The notes under the pieces are model-generated. The model had not been told where the DNA came from and searched no databases. It saw only the letters and a list, made by a program, of their open reading frames with translations. Shown here in pieces: positions 46,441 to 64,000 of a stretch of DNA of 64,000 bases; within the stretch, counting starts at the first letter, position 1; every line of letters starts with the position of its first letter. The stretch is from Paulinella micropora (lineage: Eukaryota; Cercozoa; Imbricatea; Euglyphida): NCBI GenBank assembly GCA_009731375.1, contig BJOX01000082.1, positions 1,033,444-1,097,443 of the forward strand, written 5' to 3'. The position numbers and the translations under genes are program-made.

Positions 46441-46619
46441 TAATAATGATGGTTATTATGATAATAAGATTAATATAGATTTTGGGGCCTCGCCAAATTT
46501 TTGAAGGGAGGGGGGATACACAATTTTCAGATTCCCCCTCCCTACCCTCCCACCAACCACCCCCCCATATATAAATATATATATATACATATAAATATAA
46601 TAAAAATAAAAAAAATCGT

Positions 46620-47018
46620 TTTTGGCACCAAAATGAATGGCTGCCCCAAGGCTCTAAAAGCTGTGCCGAAAGAGTTGAGAGGCTGATTTTTTTGTTTACA
46701 CAACCTCGGGTCGCCCTCTTTTTAGGGAACTGTTTCAAACAAAATTATATTAGAAAAGATTCTGGCAAAGTGGTACCAAAATGAATGGCTCAGAATGCTC
46801 CAAGGCTCTAAAAGTTGTGCTAGAGGGGTTTAGAAGCTGATTCTTGGCGAACGGACAGCCTTAACACGTCGAGCTCATTTCAGGAATATAGGTGAAATTC
46901 GGAGAAAAAAATCACAAAGAATAAGTAGTGCCAAGATGAATGGTTGAGATTGCTCTGTGGCTGTCAAGTTGTGCTTGCAAGGGTGAATAGAAAAGCGACG
47001 TTAACGTTGGGAAGAGGA
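46620..47018 (+). repeat. ~155-bp tandem repeat, about 2.6 units
   Basis: Units start near 46622, 46773 and 46929 (spacing 151 and 156). Each has ACCAAAATGAATGGCT or a close variant, then a GGCTCTAAAAG.TGTGC-like block and a GA..GCTGATT-like block. Unit identity is moderate. The array is cut by the 47019-47048 gap. It may be the edge of a satellite. Confidence 0.65.
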
Positions 47019-47084
47019 NNNNNNNNNNNNNNNNNNNNNNNNNNNNNNTAAAGCGATGGGAAGCGGGGGGGATCCTTTTTTGTT

Positions 47085-47880
47085 TGGAATTCGGTCTGTG
47101 ATTCAAAAAACAAAAAAACCAAAAAAGACTTTTTTCGATTTTTTTTCAAAATTCAAAAATATTTGCATAGGCGTTCGTCCTGAATGCCAAAATGTCAACA
47201 TGTACCAAAAGCCGGCGGATTCGCTGGGGGTACACAAATTGCGGGGCCGGGGTTTCCGAGGGGAGGGCCGCCCCCGAACCCCCCTTTCCCCTTCGACAGG
47301 TACGCATATATTGCGGGTGGAGGTGCCGGCAGCACTGCCAAATCAGAGTAATTTATGCATGTTCACGACACTCCCCTAACGCAAATAGTTGCATGCATTC
47401 CAAAAAACCATATAAACATCGACAATGACCCTGGGGCTTGACATCCTACAAGTATGAGCCATTGTGATGACACTGCACGAACGCAAATATTGGTATGAAT
47501 TCCAAAAAAAACCATATACAAATCGACAAGGATCCTGGGCCTTGACATCCTGCAAGTATGAGAAAAACAAAAATGCACAAAAAAAAGGAAAAAAAGCCCA
47601 AAAAAACACACACACACCCACACACGAGGTAAAATAAATTGCTTTCAATTCCGTCTACTTTCGAATGGTACCAAACATGCATACAAAATAAAAAGTTTTT
47701 CAAAAAAAGAAAAAATTCGGAAAAAAAAAAGGAAATTTGGCATCCAGGACACTCACCTAAGGTAAATATTTGATGAGTTCCAAATAAACAATGTCAGCAT
47801 CAACATCGAGTCTGGGGCTGGCCACCCTGCAAATACGAGCTCCCAAGTTCTCCTGCTTCCGCAAACCATGATGTATTCCG
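47085..47880 (-). repeat. Family G repeat cluster
   Basis: Module GTCCTGAATGCCAAAATGTC to AATTGCGGGGCCGGGG (47175-47260, plus orientation) is followed by minus-oriented modules near 47365-47465, 47470-47565 and 47745-47880 (complements of CTCATACTTGCAGGATGTC). T/A homopolymers separate them. Confidence 0.75.
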
Positions 47881-48173
47881 ACAGGGGTGCGGAAATGGGG
47901 AGCGGACGGGGGGCTACACAATTCCTATCTCAAGTGTTTAGTCATTACTATGTGGAACGCCTCGAAAGCTACTTACTGAGTACAATCAGCAATTATCTTC
48001 AGCGCTTCATTCTCCCCCACTTCTTGTTTGCCAGAACCCGTGCCGGAGGCCATGGCTCATAAGAAAAGCACGCTTTCAAACGAGCTCTTACAAAAATAGT
48101 AATAACAACGGTGGAAATTGACTGAGAACACGAAGCAATTGAACTGATTGTATTTAAAGACTAGGAATTCCTG

Positions 48174-53781
<5,608 letters not shown>

Positions 53782-53789
53782 AGCCAAGT

Positions 53790-54300
53790 TTCCTAGTTTT
53801 TTAACCGAAGTTCCTAGTTGCTACGTAAAATTAGCATGACGTCAAGCGCTTCCATCTCAGCCTAGCCTAAGTGTATCCAAAGCCTGTGTCATGGCTCAGC
53901 AGTAAGCTCTCGATAAAAGTTTTCAACTGAGCTACTCACAAGCATATACAACCAGAGCCTGCTGCGATCGAAACGCTTCAACTGATTGCTCATGGTAACT
54001 TGCAAAAATTCCTAGTTGCTAAGTACCATGAGCGATCAACGCAAGCATTTCGTTCTCGGTCAACTCTTGCCTCAATTTTGTGCCTAGATTGTCAGGATGA
54101 GAGCTTGCAACAAATAAACCACAACACAGGTAATATCAAAGCAGAATAAAATGAGAACAAATTCCTTTTGTAACTGAGAACTTTGTTGTCATGCAGAGAG
54201 CTGTCAAACGAGCCTCGTTCAAAAGTTCATAAAGAGACGAGAGCTTTCAAAGTACGCTACTCGAGCAAGGACAGCAAGAAATTTCTGTCAAGGAAGACCA
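53790..54300. mobile_element. Family F TIR sequences, upstream of the membrane-protein gene
   Basis: At least two copies. GTTCCTAGTTGCTACGTAAA to TCAAGCGCTTCCATCTCA, and the inverted end CGAAACGCTTCAACTGATTG then CTCATGGTAACTTGC near 53970-54000, followed at once by a further left end (TTCCTAGTTGCTAAGTACCA). The first ends within about 10 bp of the start codon. Confidence 0.68.
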
Positions 54301-54323
54301 TGAAAATGTGAGATGTTCTTACA

Positions 54324-54467
54324 CACATAAAACTGCCAATTACCTAGGTAATTACCCTTGTTGTGGTTAGCTTCCCGGGGAAATTCCGAAATTCAGGGAA
54401 TTTCCCCGGAAAGCCAACGACATCAAGGGTAATTACCTAGATAATTGGCGGTGAATGCTTTTATGTG
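54324..54467. mobile_element. 144-bp fold-back element (MITE-like)
   Basis: The left end CACATAAAA, then GCCAATTACCTAGGTAATTA and CCCGGGGAAATTCC, is inverted at the right end (GGAATTTCCCCGG, GGGTAATTACCTAGATAATT, TTTTATGTG). The arms nearly meet in the centre. It has no coding capacity. Confidence 0.8.
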
Positions 54468-54579
54468 ACACGGTTTTCGAGACCTTCAAAGGACCCAAGA
54501 CTGGAACGGAGTCAATAGCGATCACAGCATTATGATTTCTTTTAATTTTCAGGGGGGTGTGGGAGGGNNNNNNNNNNGG

Positions 54580-55200
54580 GCTTCTTTGACAAAGAATTCT
54601 TGTTGTACTTACTCAAGTAGCAGCTCGCATGAAAACTCACTTCATGACCTTTTGACGAGGCCCCTTTCAGACTCAGGATGCAACTAAGCCATGAAGATTT
54701 GCTCGTCGTTGTTGTTGTTGTTATTGTTCTATGTTTTCATATGATCGTCCGAGACCTTTACCTTCGCTGCGCGCCAAGGCCATCGTATTATTCAACAAGT
54801 ATTGCCTGAGACAGGATGCAAAAGGAATAACGTTTTTTTACACATATTTTGACCGTATGCGTTTATCTTCTTAAAACTATCTCTCTATGTATCCATTGAA
54901 TCGTGTATGTACAAAAGCATTATGTGTGTATGCATGTATGCATTTAGGTATGTATGCATGTATGAATGCATTAATCTATGTATGAGCATACATGTATACA
55001 TTCATGATGCACGTATTCATGCATGTATGCATGTATGGGTCTATGTAGATGTATGTATGTATGTATGTATGAGTTAATCCATGCATGCATGCATGTATGT
55101 ATGTATGTATGTATGTATGTATGGATGTATGTATGTATGCACGCAAGTAAGTCAGTACGTACTTATGTATGTATGTATGTAACAGCATTGTATGGCAAAA
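54580..55200. other. No gene; short TATG SSRs
   Basis: After the 54568-54577 gap the sequence holds a GTT run, unique-looking DNA and TATG units from about 54925 to 55185. Confidence 0.6.
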
Positions 55201-55254
55201 TATACAAACATATAGTATGTATCTATGAATTTATGTATGTATTTATGTAATCTA

Positions 55255-55354
55255 TCTGTCTATCTATATGTCTATCTATCTATCCATGAATATACCTTTT
55301 TTCTTTCTTTCTTTCTTTGTTTGTTTCTCTCTTTCCTTCTATCTATCTATTTAT

Positions 55355-55400
<46 letters not shown>

Positions 55401-55509
55401 GCCTACCTGCCTACCTCCCTCCTACCTACCTACCTATTTATATATCTATCTATATATCTATCCATCTATTTATCTACCTACCTACCTACCTACCTACCTA
55501 CCTATCTAC

Positions 55510-55545
<36 letters not shown>

Positions 55546-55656
55546 ATATCTATATATCTATATATCTATATATCTATCTATCTATCTATCTAACTATTTA
55601 TCTATCTATCTATCTTCTATCTATCGATCTAGTTGTCTATCTAGTTATATACCTAG

Positions 55657-55705
<49 letters not shown>

Positions 55706-55852
55706 GATCGATCGATCTATCTATCTATCTATCTACCAACCTACCAACCTACTTACCTACCTACCTATCTATATGCCTGTCTGTCTGTCTGTTTATGTAC
55801 CTGTCCATCTGTCCATCTGTCTCTCAGTCCCTCTGTCTTTCTCTCCCCTGTC

Positions 55853-55886
<34 letters not shown>

Positions 55887-55928
55887 CTTTCTGTATTTCT
55901 TTCTGGGTCTCTGTATCTCTCTCTCTCT

Positions 55929-55962
<34 letters not shown>

Positions 55963-56148
55963 GTGAAAGCACGGAGAGCTTATAAAGCACCCCTGATTAC
56001 TTATTTCGATCCTTAATTGATTACTACGCAATCCTGAGCAAAACTTTCACTGGAATAAGATAAGTGGGTTAATAGATAGACCTGCTAACAGACATGCCTT
56101 CACTACCCCCTTTCTCTCTCTGCCTCTGTCTCTCTCTCTCGCTCTCTC

Positions 56149-56179
<31 letters not shown>

Positions 56180-56220
56180 CTCTCCTTCTCTTTCTTTCTC
56201 TCTCTCTCTCTCGCTCTCTC

Positions 56221-56255
<35 letters not shown>

Positions 56256-56530
56256 CTTCTCTTTCTTTCTCTCTCTCTCTCTCTCTCACTCTCTCTTTCC
56301 CTTTCTCTTGTTCTTTCTCTTCATCTCCTTCTGTCTGTCTATCTATCTATCTATCTATCTATCTGTCTATCTATCTATGTATCTATGTATCTATCTATTT
56401 ATCTATTTATCTATCTATATATTTATCCATCTAGATTATCTATCTATCCGTCCATCTATCTATCTATCTATCTATCTATCTCCCCCCCCCCCCTCTCTCT
56501 CTCTTTCTGTTACTCCTCTTATTCTTATTC

Positions 56531-56598
<68 letters not shown>

Positions 56599-56640
56599 TC
56601 GTTTTATTGACTTCTATTTGTTTTGGTTTTACTGAGGAGG
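55255..56640. repeat. (TATC)n, (CT)n and (ATT)n microsatellites
   Basis: TATC and TACC units to 55800, CT runs to 56310, TATC to 56480, C and CT runs, then ATT (56530-56597) and a G run before a 276-N gap (56661-56936). Confidence 0.95.
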
Positions 56641-56936
56641 GAGGGGGGGGGGGGGGGGGANNNNNNNNNNNNNNNNNNNNNNNNNNNNNNNNNNNNNNNN
56701 NNNNNNNNNNNNNNNNNNNNNNNNNNNNNNNNNNNNNNNNNNNNNNNNNNNNNNNNNNNNNNNNNNNNNNNNNNNNNNNNNNNNNNNNNNNNNNNNNNNN
56801 NNNNNNNNNNNNNNNNNNNNNNNNNNNNNNNNNNNNNNNNNNNNNNNNNNNNNNNNNNNNNNNNNNNNNNNNNNNNNNNNNNNNNNNNNNNNNNNNNNNN
56901 NNNNNNNNNNNNNNNNNNNNNNNNNNNNNNNNNNNN

Positions 56937-57101
56937 GGTGCCACCAGTATTTTCATTGAACATACCGGTCCGTCTGGAAGTGTTGGAACTGCCCGTGCGG
57001 GGGTGTCATTAGAGCCTATCGTCAATTCTTCGTACTCCCCTCACGGGTGAGACGATGGAGGCGCATGTGCAGAAATGCATCAGCCATTGACAGAGAAGCA
57101 C
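56937..57101 (+). mobile_element. SINE body and 3' end after gap
   Basis: From GGTGCCACCAGTATTTTCAT to GACAGAGAAGCAC, then (ATT)n. The head lies in the gap. Confidence 0.85.
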
Positions 57102-57161
57102 TATTATTATTATTATTATTATTATTACTATTATTATTGTTCAATTTCCTTTTAATTTTTT

Positions 57162-57201
<40 letters not shown>

Positions 57202-57471
57202 TATTTCTTTCCTCTTCCTCTTTCTCTTTATCTCTCTTTCACTTACCGTCCTTTGTCTCTCTCTCTCTTCTTTTTCTTTTCTTCTTTTTCTTTTTCTTTT
57301 TCTTCTTTTCTTCTTCTTCTTCTTCTTCTTCTTCTTCCCTTTTTTTTTCTTTTTCTTTTTTCTTTTTTCATTTTCTTTTTTCTTCTCTCTTTTTTTCCTC
57401 TCTCTTTTTATTTTGTCTCCCGTTTTTCCTTTTCCTTTTCCTCTATTCTCCTTTTTTTCTCGATATATATC

Positions 57472-57505
<34 letters not shown>

Positions 57506-57620
57506 CCTTTCTCTCGTTCTCTCTCTATCTATCCATCTATCTATCTCCCTTTCTCCTCTTTTTATCTCTCCCTTTCTCCATTTGTCCGTTTGTCTCTCTC
57601 TGTCTTCCCCCCCCGCCCCG

Positions 57621-57666
<46 letters not shown>

Positions 57667-57830
57667 CTCTTTCTCTCTCTCTCTCTTTCTCGCTCTTGCT
57701 CGCTCGCTCTTTCCCTTCCTCTTTCTCTTCCTTTTTCTCTTGATCTCTCTCTGTCTGTGTCTCTCTATATATATCTGTATCTATCTATCTCTCTCTATCT
57801 CTCTTTTTTATCCTTTTTCTTAAAAAATTT
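57102..57830. repeat. Pyrimidine-rich SSR (CT, TTC, TTTC)
   Basis: ATT tail, then about 650 bp of almost pure pyrimidine, with a TA run near 57635. G and C runs at 57925-57993 lead to a gap. Confidence 0.93.
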
Positions 57831-58094
57831 ACTGAAAATGTTGCAACTAAGTTAAATTTTGTAAGACCCCCCCCCCACTTTGCTTCAGTTAACTTAGTTG
57901 AAAAAGTTTATAACTTAAATTGAGGGGGGGGGGGGGGGGGGGGAAGGGGGGGGGGGGGGGGGGGGCCCCGTTTTCCCCCCCCCCCCCCCCCCCNNNNNNN
58001 NNNAAATGTTGAGGATTCATATTTACGATATACCAATATCATAGAAACATCGTCAGAAAAGTGGTTGAAGCATGAGGAAGAAATGAACCGGCCA

Positions 58095-58581
<487 letters not shown>

Positions 58582-58599
58582 AGAAAAAACAGTTACCCT

Positions 58600-58694
58600 T
58601 ACTAGCCTAGCCTATCAATAGCTCTTGAGCTAACGATTTGTATGGATAGACCAGAGGTTAAATTGTTAACTTCATTAAACCGAAGGCCTAGGCC

Positions 58695-58731
<37 letters not shown>

Positions 58732-59460
58732 TCATGACTTATTTGAATTTTGGACATTTGCTACAACGAGTATTTGAATTGTGGACATTTGCTACAACGC
58801 GTTAGTTCTTTTAGTTGCGGACTCTTTGATTTTCCTTTGTTCGAGACCTTTCCAGGGAACTAATAGTCCAATGAATAAAACTAATCTATACTCCATTCAT
58901 ATGCCGAAAGTCCACATGTCTCCTCATGTGCGACCAACCATGTAAGCCTACACAGAAATTCATGACAAGCCCTAGCTATAGAGCTTAAGAAGCTCTTTAA
59001 TGGCAACATAAAAGTCCTTCAAAAAACCCCTCATATGCGCGTTTGTTCTGGGAAAGACATGGTAAACCGTTCGGACCCTGTTGCAGAATTTAGCCCAATT
59101 TACCAGAGCCTTTTGTACTTCAACCTACGTAGTTCTCTGAAAAATGTGGTCAAAGTTACCCACCAAAATAGGAAACACTTCAAAGATGAATTATTTTTCA
59201 AACTTGGGTTCATGCAAGTTAAACCATTCGAAACAAGGTGTTGACGTTGGACTGGTGTGGTGGAGGTGCCGAGTGCATACGTGCGTCCTAGGCCTGCTAT
59301 GGACAAAGTAAGAACACACATGGGCTGGAAGCCTGTAGTTTCTTGCATCTGCGAAATTTTCGATAATAACAAACCTCAATGCAACGAAGTTTATGCCACG
59401 CTTCTATGCCAAAATGCCATCAAAAACTCAGAGTGCAATGGTGATATGAGTACATAAACA
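58600..59460. other. Unassigned; short plus-strand ORFs of doubtful reality
   Basis: Two short plus-strand ORFs (59035-59244, 59257-59457) have ordinary composition; the second is Cys-rich (SCICEIFDNNKPQCNE) and ends at TAA. There is no splice context or family match that I can support. Confidence 0.3.
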
Positions 59461-59467
59461 TAATACC

Positions 59468-59553
59468 CTCTCTCTCTCTCTCACACACACACAAACACTC
59501 ACAAACACACACTCACACACACACATACACACACATACACACACACACACACA

Positions 59554-59626
<73 letters not shown>

Positions 59627-59696
59627 NNNNNNNNNNTGTGTACACAAAAACACACACAAAACACACACAAAACACACAACACACACACACACACAA

Positions 59697-59740
<44 letters not shown>

Positions 59741-59985
59741 TCTCCCTCTCTCTCTCGATCTCTCTCTCCCTACCACCTTCTCCTTCTGTATGTATGTATG
59801 TATGTATGTATGTGTGTATGCATGTATGTATGTATGCATGTATGTATCTGTGTATGCATGTATGTATGTATGTATGTATGTATGTATGTATGTATGCATG
59901 TAAGTATGCATGCATGCATGTATGCATGTATGTGTGCATGTAAGTATGTATGCATGCATGTATGTATGTATGTATGTATGTATTG
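59468..59985. repeat. (CT)n, (CA)n and (TATG)n microsatellites
   Basis: CT and CA runs around the 59627-59636 gap, then TATG units to 59983. Confidence 0.95.
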
Positions 59986-59999
59986 TGCCGGCCCATCCT

Positions 60000-60634
60000 G
60001 TATATAATGGCATTACTCTATGTTCCTGTCTGTCGGTTTACCTTGGCTTGGAGAGTACGGAGTCCCTTCTACGTTGTGTAATGCCCCCAACGATAGCTCG
60101 TAAAAAGTCGGTAATACAACCAAACACATTCCTCAAGAATGAGAATGATGTCTCGTTATATTAGCTCAGTGAAGCCAAAAAGGAAAACTGCAACAGACCA
60201 GGAATAAAATTGCATCAGGTCCAATCCGGACAAATAATACTGAAAAACAAGCTGGTGCACCTGTCACCAGGAAAAGGTATTTTTTACCGGCTATCCGGGG
60301 GTCATGCCTACAGTACCCCCTCCCGATTTTATGACGGAAATAGCATTTTCGTCATACACCTTCTGATTTCTTTCTGCAATCGTATGCGCTATGGATTCAT
60401 GCCACACAGCGCATCGACCCACTGATAGACACTAAAAGACGATAAATACATCCTCATACGGCACGTCAAAGCGGATTCTCTAGCCTTTCTTGTAAATTTT
60501 GAATTCCTTCCCCTCAATTTCTTTTTTTTTCTTTTTTTTTTCGGCAGTATGTCAAGAACAAACGTACAATTAATAAAAAAATACAAGCAACGTGGTGCTG
60601 TAGTACGATTCGCCCTTTGATCTCCTTCTTCTTC

Positions 60635-60666
<32 letters not shown>

Positions 60667-61155
60667 CACAGGGAGATCGTAAGTACACTGTCTTTTTTAA
60701 TGACATACCCTTGTATAAGGCGGATATCCTATGATATAGTATTAGGGGGCCAGTCCTAATAGCTATATCCGAAGTCGAGGTGTATGTACCCGACCCTGCG
60801 ATATACTGACACAAGTAGAGATTGACCGTGCTCAGGTACGACAGTATATAATCTATCGTAAAAATAATTTAATGAAAGTTTCAGAGAACATTTCATTTTC
60901 GAGAACATCATCCCAGGACTTGGAAAGGGTCATACCCGGGAACACCATCGCTCAATACACTAGCGATCCCCGTATACGGTGTAGTATTATCGTCGATCGA
61001 CCTTTCGCACTCGTATGTTGCGATCGAATGCCAAGTTATATCACTGAGTCTTTTTAATATTCATATTGATAACTGATGATGCATGATCAAATCATGATAC
61101 GCCGTGGGCAATCAATCAGTTTATTTGAGACGCATAAAGAAAAATAGTTTCTTTG
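60000..61155. other. No recognised gene; may contain the LTR of the gypsy element
   Basis: No convincing ORF. An ATT run lies at 60644-60666. The part at 60670-61150 lies directly downstream of the pol stop on the minus strand, where a polypurine tract and 3' LTR would be expected. No second LTR copy is in the window, so this is not verified. Confidence 0.35.
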
Positions 61156-63020
61156 TCACTGCCTTCGTCGTCTGGCGCGGATTTCTTTGCCTGGTGGAGG
61201 ACCACCAACAAAAGTCAGATCGAACTTTGACTGTTCGAGAATGTCCCAGATCTTATTAGGGATTCCGCCCAACGATAATTCAAAAGGGACATCAAGCACT
61301 CCTCTTGGCAGTGTCTGAATGGTCCACGCAGTGTAATCCTTGTCTCTGGGAGTAATTGTATCATCCCATGTCTCGAGACTTTTTGCGTCTTTATATACTG
61401 GCAGATAATGTCTTGCCTTTGGATCCTCAACCGGGTCCATACTTCTCCAGAACTGGAGTATCGGTTGTACTATCTTTGCGGCTGATGATATTTTGAGTGT
61501 CCGTGTGACACGCATCTGTCGTGGGACCGCCACGACCCGCATCAAGTATAAGTCTGAGAGAGTGTCATCAGCGACATGTTGTTCCGCTGGTCTCATCAGA
61601 TAGAAAACATTTTTCACCCATGCGATGGTTGCTATCGCATCGCCTTCCTTCCATCGCTCATGGACAATCTCAACGTTGCCCGCGTTTGGGTCAGTGTCCG
61701 TCCCCTCCTCCTCCTGGTGGACGTCCTTTGATCTCATCGACCTCATCGCCTTCCTCGGTTGGTCGTTGATAAGATCATTCCGCGCTCTCCTTAGCTGCGC
61801 CTCTGTGATCTTCTCCTTCTTTCCGCTATGCTCTCGCGGAGACTTGGACTGAGTCCCCACCGCGCTTATGCGGTCAGTCTTCTCCTTGCTGTCCACCTCA
61901 CTCTCCTCCTTCTCAGCTATCGGTGCCCGATAAGCATCGTCTTGGTCTATGCCAGCCTCCTTGTGGATGGGCGGCACCTCTTTGAAATCATCCTTCATCC
62001 GTTTTAACGCCTCCTCAACGGATTCATCTTCCAGTAAGAAGGGATCATACTTAATCAGCCTTCTTACATTCACAATTTGCACCTTCCCTCTACCCCTGAT
62101 CTTGTAATTCAGAGGTCCCGTCTGTTCCATAATCTGATAAGGTCCTTTCCAGTGAGTGAACAGCTTAGAGCTGACTCCCTTCGGGACTTGAGGATGGTAC
62201 AATAGTACAATATCCCCGACCTGGAACTTGATCTGATCCAAGTGCGCTTGTCGCACCCCTTCAGCATCAGTCTTTCGGCGCTCCGCCTCTCTATGCGCCC
62301 TGACTATTTGTTCCGCCTCCATCTTCACTCTAAGTCTCATCCCAAACAACTCATCCGCATCCGCCCAAGTGTCTTTTGGGTGAAGGAGCGAAGTCGGGAT
62401 ATCAGGCTCACGCCCATATACTAACTGATATGGCGAGATTGAGCTCTTCGAGCCTCCTAACGCCGTAGAGGGTAGACAGTTCATTGCAAACGCAAATGAT
62501 GGTGCTGCCTCGACCCATGCTCTTTGATTCTCCTTCTTCGTGCAATACATCTTTAGCGAGGCTTTGAGGGGTCTGTGTACCCGCTCGATTTTCCCATTTG
62601 CTCGCGGGTTATAGGCAGTAACATATTGCCATTTCATCCCGTAATACTTAGATAGTTTGTCGATGACCTCGTTATTAAAGTCCGAGCCTCGATCAGAACA
62701 TATCTTTCTTGGTACTCCGATCTGTGAGATGATCCTATCGATCAGCGCCTCGGCCGTCGCCTTGCCGGTAACGTCTTTGACAGGAATGATCCACACATGG
62801 TTGGTGGCTCTGTCAATAGCAGTGAGGAGGTATTTGTAACCATCCTTCGATTCTGGGAAAGGTCCCACATGATCAATGTGTATAAACTCAAACATCCCCG
62901 CATGAAGAGGAAATTCGCCAATCAGGCCGAAATTTGCCTTCAGTGGTGTTTTGTTTATCTTGCACGGGATGCATGCATCCACCGCCTGATCTATCTCCTC
63001 CTTCATCTTCTTCCACCAGA
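61156..63020 (-). CDS. Ty3/gypsy-type integrase with long C-terminal extension
   Basis: Open from the gap to TGA at 61156-61158 with no internal stop. The N-terminal zinc finger is partly visible (CIPC). The catalytic core shows HIDHVGPF, CSDRGSDF and NGKIERVHR, giving the D, D and E residues in the usual order. PYQLVYGREP and a GPY/F-like HWKGPYQIMEQTGPLNYKI follow. Beyond this comes an extension of roughly 280 residues: first Lys/Glu-rich, then GDAIATIAWVKNVFYLMRP and SDLYLMRVVAVPRQMR, ending RARRRRQ. The extension is longer than usual for this family and I do not recognise it. The intact frame suggests recent activity. Confidence 0.85.
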
Positions 63021-63551
63021 NNNNNNNNNNNNNNNNNNNNNNNNNNNNNNNNNNNNNNNNNNNNNNNNNNNNNNNNNNNNNNNNNNNNNNNNNNNNNNNN
63101 NNNNNNNNNNNNNNNNNNNNNNNNNNNNNNNNNNNNNNNNNNNNNNNNNNNNNNNNNNNNNNNNNNNNNNNNNNNNNNNNNNNNNNNNNNNNNNNNNNNN
63201 NNNNNNNNNNNNNNNNNNNNNNNNNNNNNNNNNNNNNNNNNNNNNNNNNNNNNNNNNNNNNNNNNNNNNNNNNNNNNNNNNNNNNNNNNNNNNNNNNNNN
63301 NNNNNNNNNNNNNNNNNNNNNNNNNNNNNNNNNNNNNNNNNNNNNNNNNNNNNNNNNNNNNNNNNNNNNNNNNNNNNNNNNNNNNNNNNNNNNNNNNNNN
63401 NNNNNNNNNNNNNNNNNNNNNNNNNNNNNNNNNNNNNNNNNNNNNNNNNNNNNNNNNNNNNNNNNNNNNNNNNNNNNNNNNNNNNNNNNNNNNNNNNNNN
63501 NNNNNNNNNNNNNNNNNNNNNNNNNNNNNNNNNNNNNNNNNNNNNNNNNNN

Positions 63552-64000
63552 TCATCCTCTTGTTGTAATACAGCCCCAATCGCAATTTTAGATGCGTCTG
63601 TATCGACTACGAATTGTTTCGTAAAGTCGAGCATCGTTAACACCAGTCCTCCGTCTTTCGGGTCTTTGTAAATGAGATCTTTGAGCGCATGAAACGCTTG
63701 CAAAGCCTCTTCGTCCCACTTCTCAAAGTCTCCAAAATCTATCATTTTCTCCACTTTAGCCCGTGTTGCACCCCAATCGGGTATAAACTGGCTATAGTAT
63801 TGCGCCATCGCAAGGAATGAGTGCAATTCAGTGCGGTTCTTCGGTATCGGTCGATTCATAATCTCCTCCCTCTTCTCTTTGGATATCGAGACTCGATTAT
63901 GGGAGATCTCGTACCCTAAGTATGTCACACTCGTCTTGGCAAGTTGACACTTCTTTAGATTGCACTTCAGGCCAAAAGCTCCGATGCGCCTGAATATATC
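63552..64000 (-). CDS. Ty3/gypsy-type reverse transcriptase end and RNase H start (5' partial)
   Basis: Open from the window edge on the minus strand. The sequence shows IGAFGLKCNLKKCQLAKTSV and TYLGYEIS, the RT thumb pattern with KC and LG, then FLAMAQYYSQFIPDW of the connection, and FVVDTDASKIAIGAVLQQ, the first RNase H Asp motif. It enters a 531-N gap (63021-63551) and continues as the integrase half. The two halves are in different frames across the gap, as expected if the gap length is only estimated. gag, protease and the RT catalytic core lie beyond 64000. Confidence 0.85.

Noticed and set aside
54901-55200. Telomere-like or centromeric repeat
   Set aside because: The units are TATG microsatellite, not a telomeric TTAGGG-type repeat.
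59257-59457. Small Cys-rich plus-strand protein
   Set aside because: Short, no splice or promoter context, no recognised pattern. Mentioned only as doubtful.
60210-60425. 71-codon plus-strand ORF
   Set aside because: Length is within chance expectation and nothing in the composition or context supports a gene.
60670-61150. 3' LTR of the gypsy element
   Set aside because: Position is right, but there is no second copy in the window for comparison and no clear TG...CA borders.

Overview
The window is eukaryotic nuclear DNA. It has GT-AG spliced multi-exon genes, non-LTR and LTR retrotransposons, tRNA-headed SINEs and a very high load of microsatellites. The species cannot be named from the sequence. 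Short exons in long repeat-filled introns, together with an extracellular gene built from discoidin-like domains, would suit an alga or other protist, but that is a guess. About 29 runs of N interrupt the sequence, many next to long G or C homopolymers, so local order and copy number are not fully secure.

Layout. 1-866: decayed reverse-transcriptase fragment, possibly Penelope-like. 867-4180: unassigned sequence, then TACA/CA satellite. 4190-4542: last two exons of a plus-strand gene. 5175-6036: SINE plus repeat B. 6744-18999: minus-strand gene with tandem discoidin-like domains, each encoded by a three-exon module A-B-G, and upstream Cys-rich exons, with introns full of SSRs and retroelements. 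17896-23142: a 2.6 kb segment present twice. 23-33 kb: dispersed repeats (families D, E, F, G), a minisatellite, long TATC/GATA tracts and one isolated exon at 29.1 kb. 33793-40846: a nearly full-length but frameshifted LINE with duplicated 5' UTR units, an RRM-like ORF1, an APE endonuclease/RT ORF2 and a (TTA)n tail. 40847-43130: nested repeats B, SINE and C with TTA tails. 43-48 kb: SSRs, a ~155 bp tandem repeat and family G. 48174-53781: a complete six-exon minus-strand gene for a 302-residue membrane protein, supported by consistent splice phases. 53.8-61 kb: TIR elements and SSRs. 61156-64000: Ty3/gypsy-type pol on the minus strand, running off the right edge.

How the parts connect. The main signal is a guild of retroelements. 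The LINE, the SINE and repeats B, C and D share a related ~50 bp 3' end followed by (TTA)n, and most copies sit directly inside or against other (TTA)n tracts, often in the order B-SINE-C. This fits one LINE machinery that recognises a common tail and re-inserts into TTA microsatellites. The tail of the LINE ORF2 also carries sequences resembling a SUMO-interacting motif, an AT-hook and a PCNA-binding PIP box. The host genes are intact islands between these insertions.
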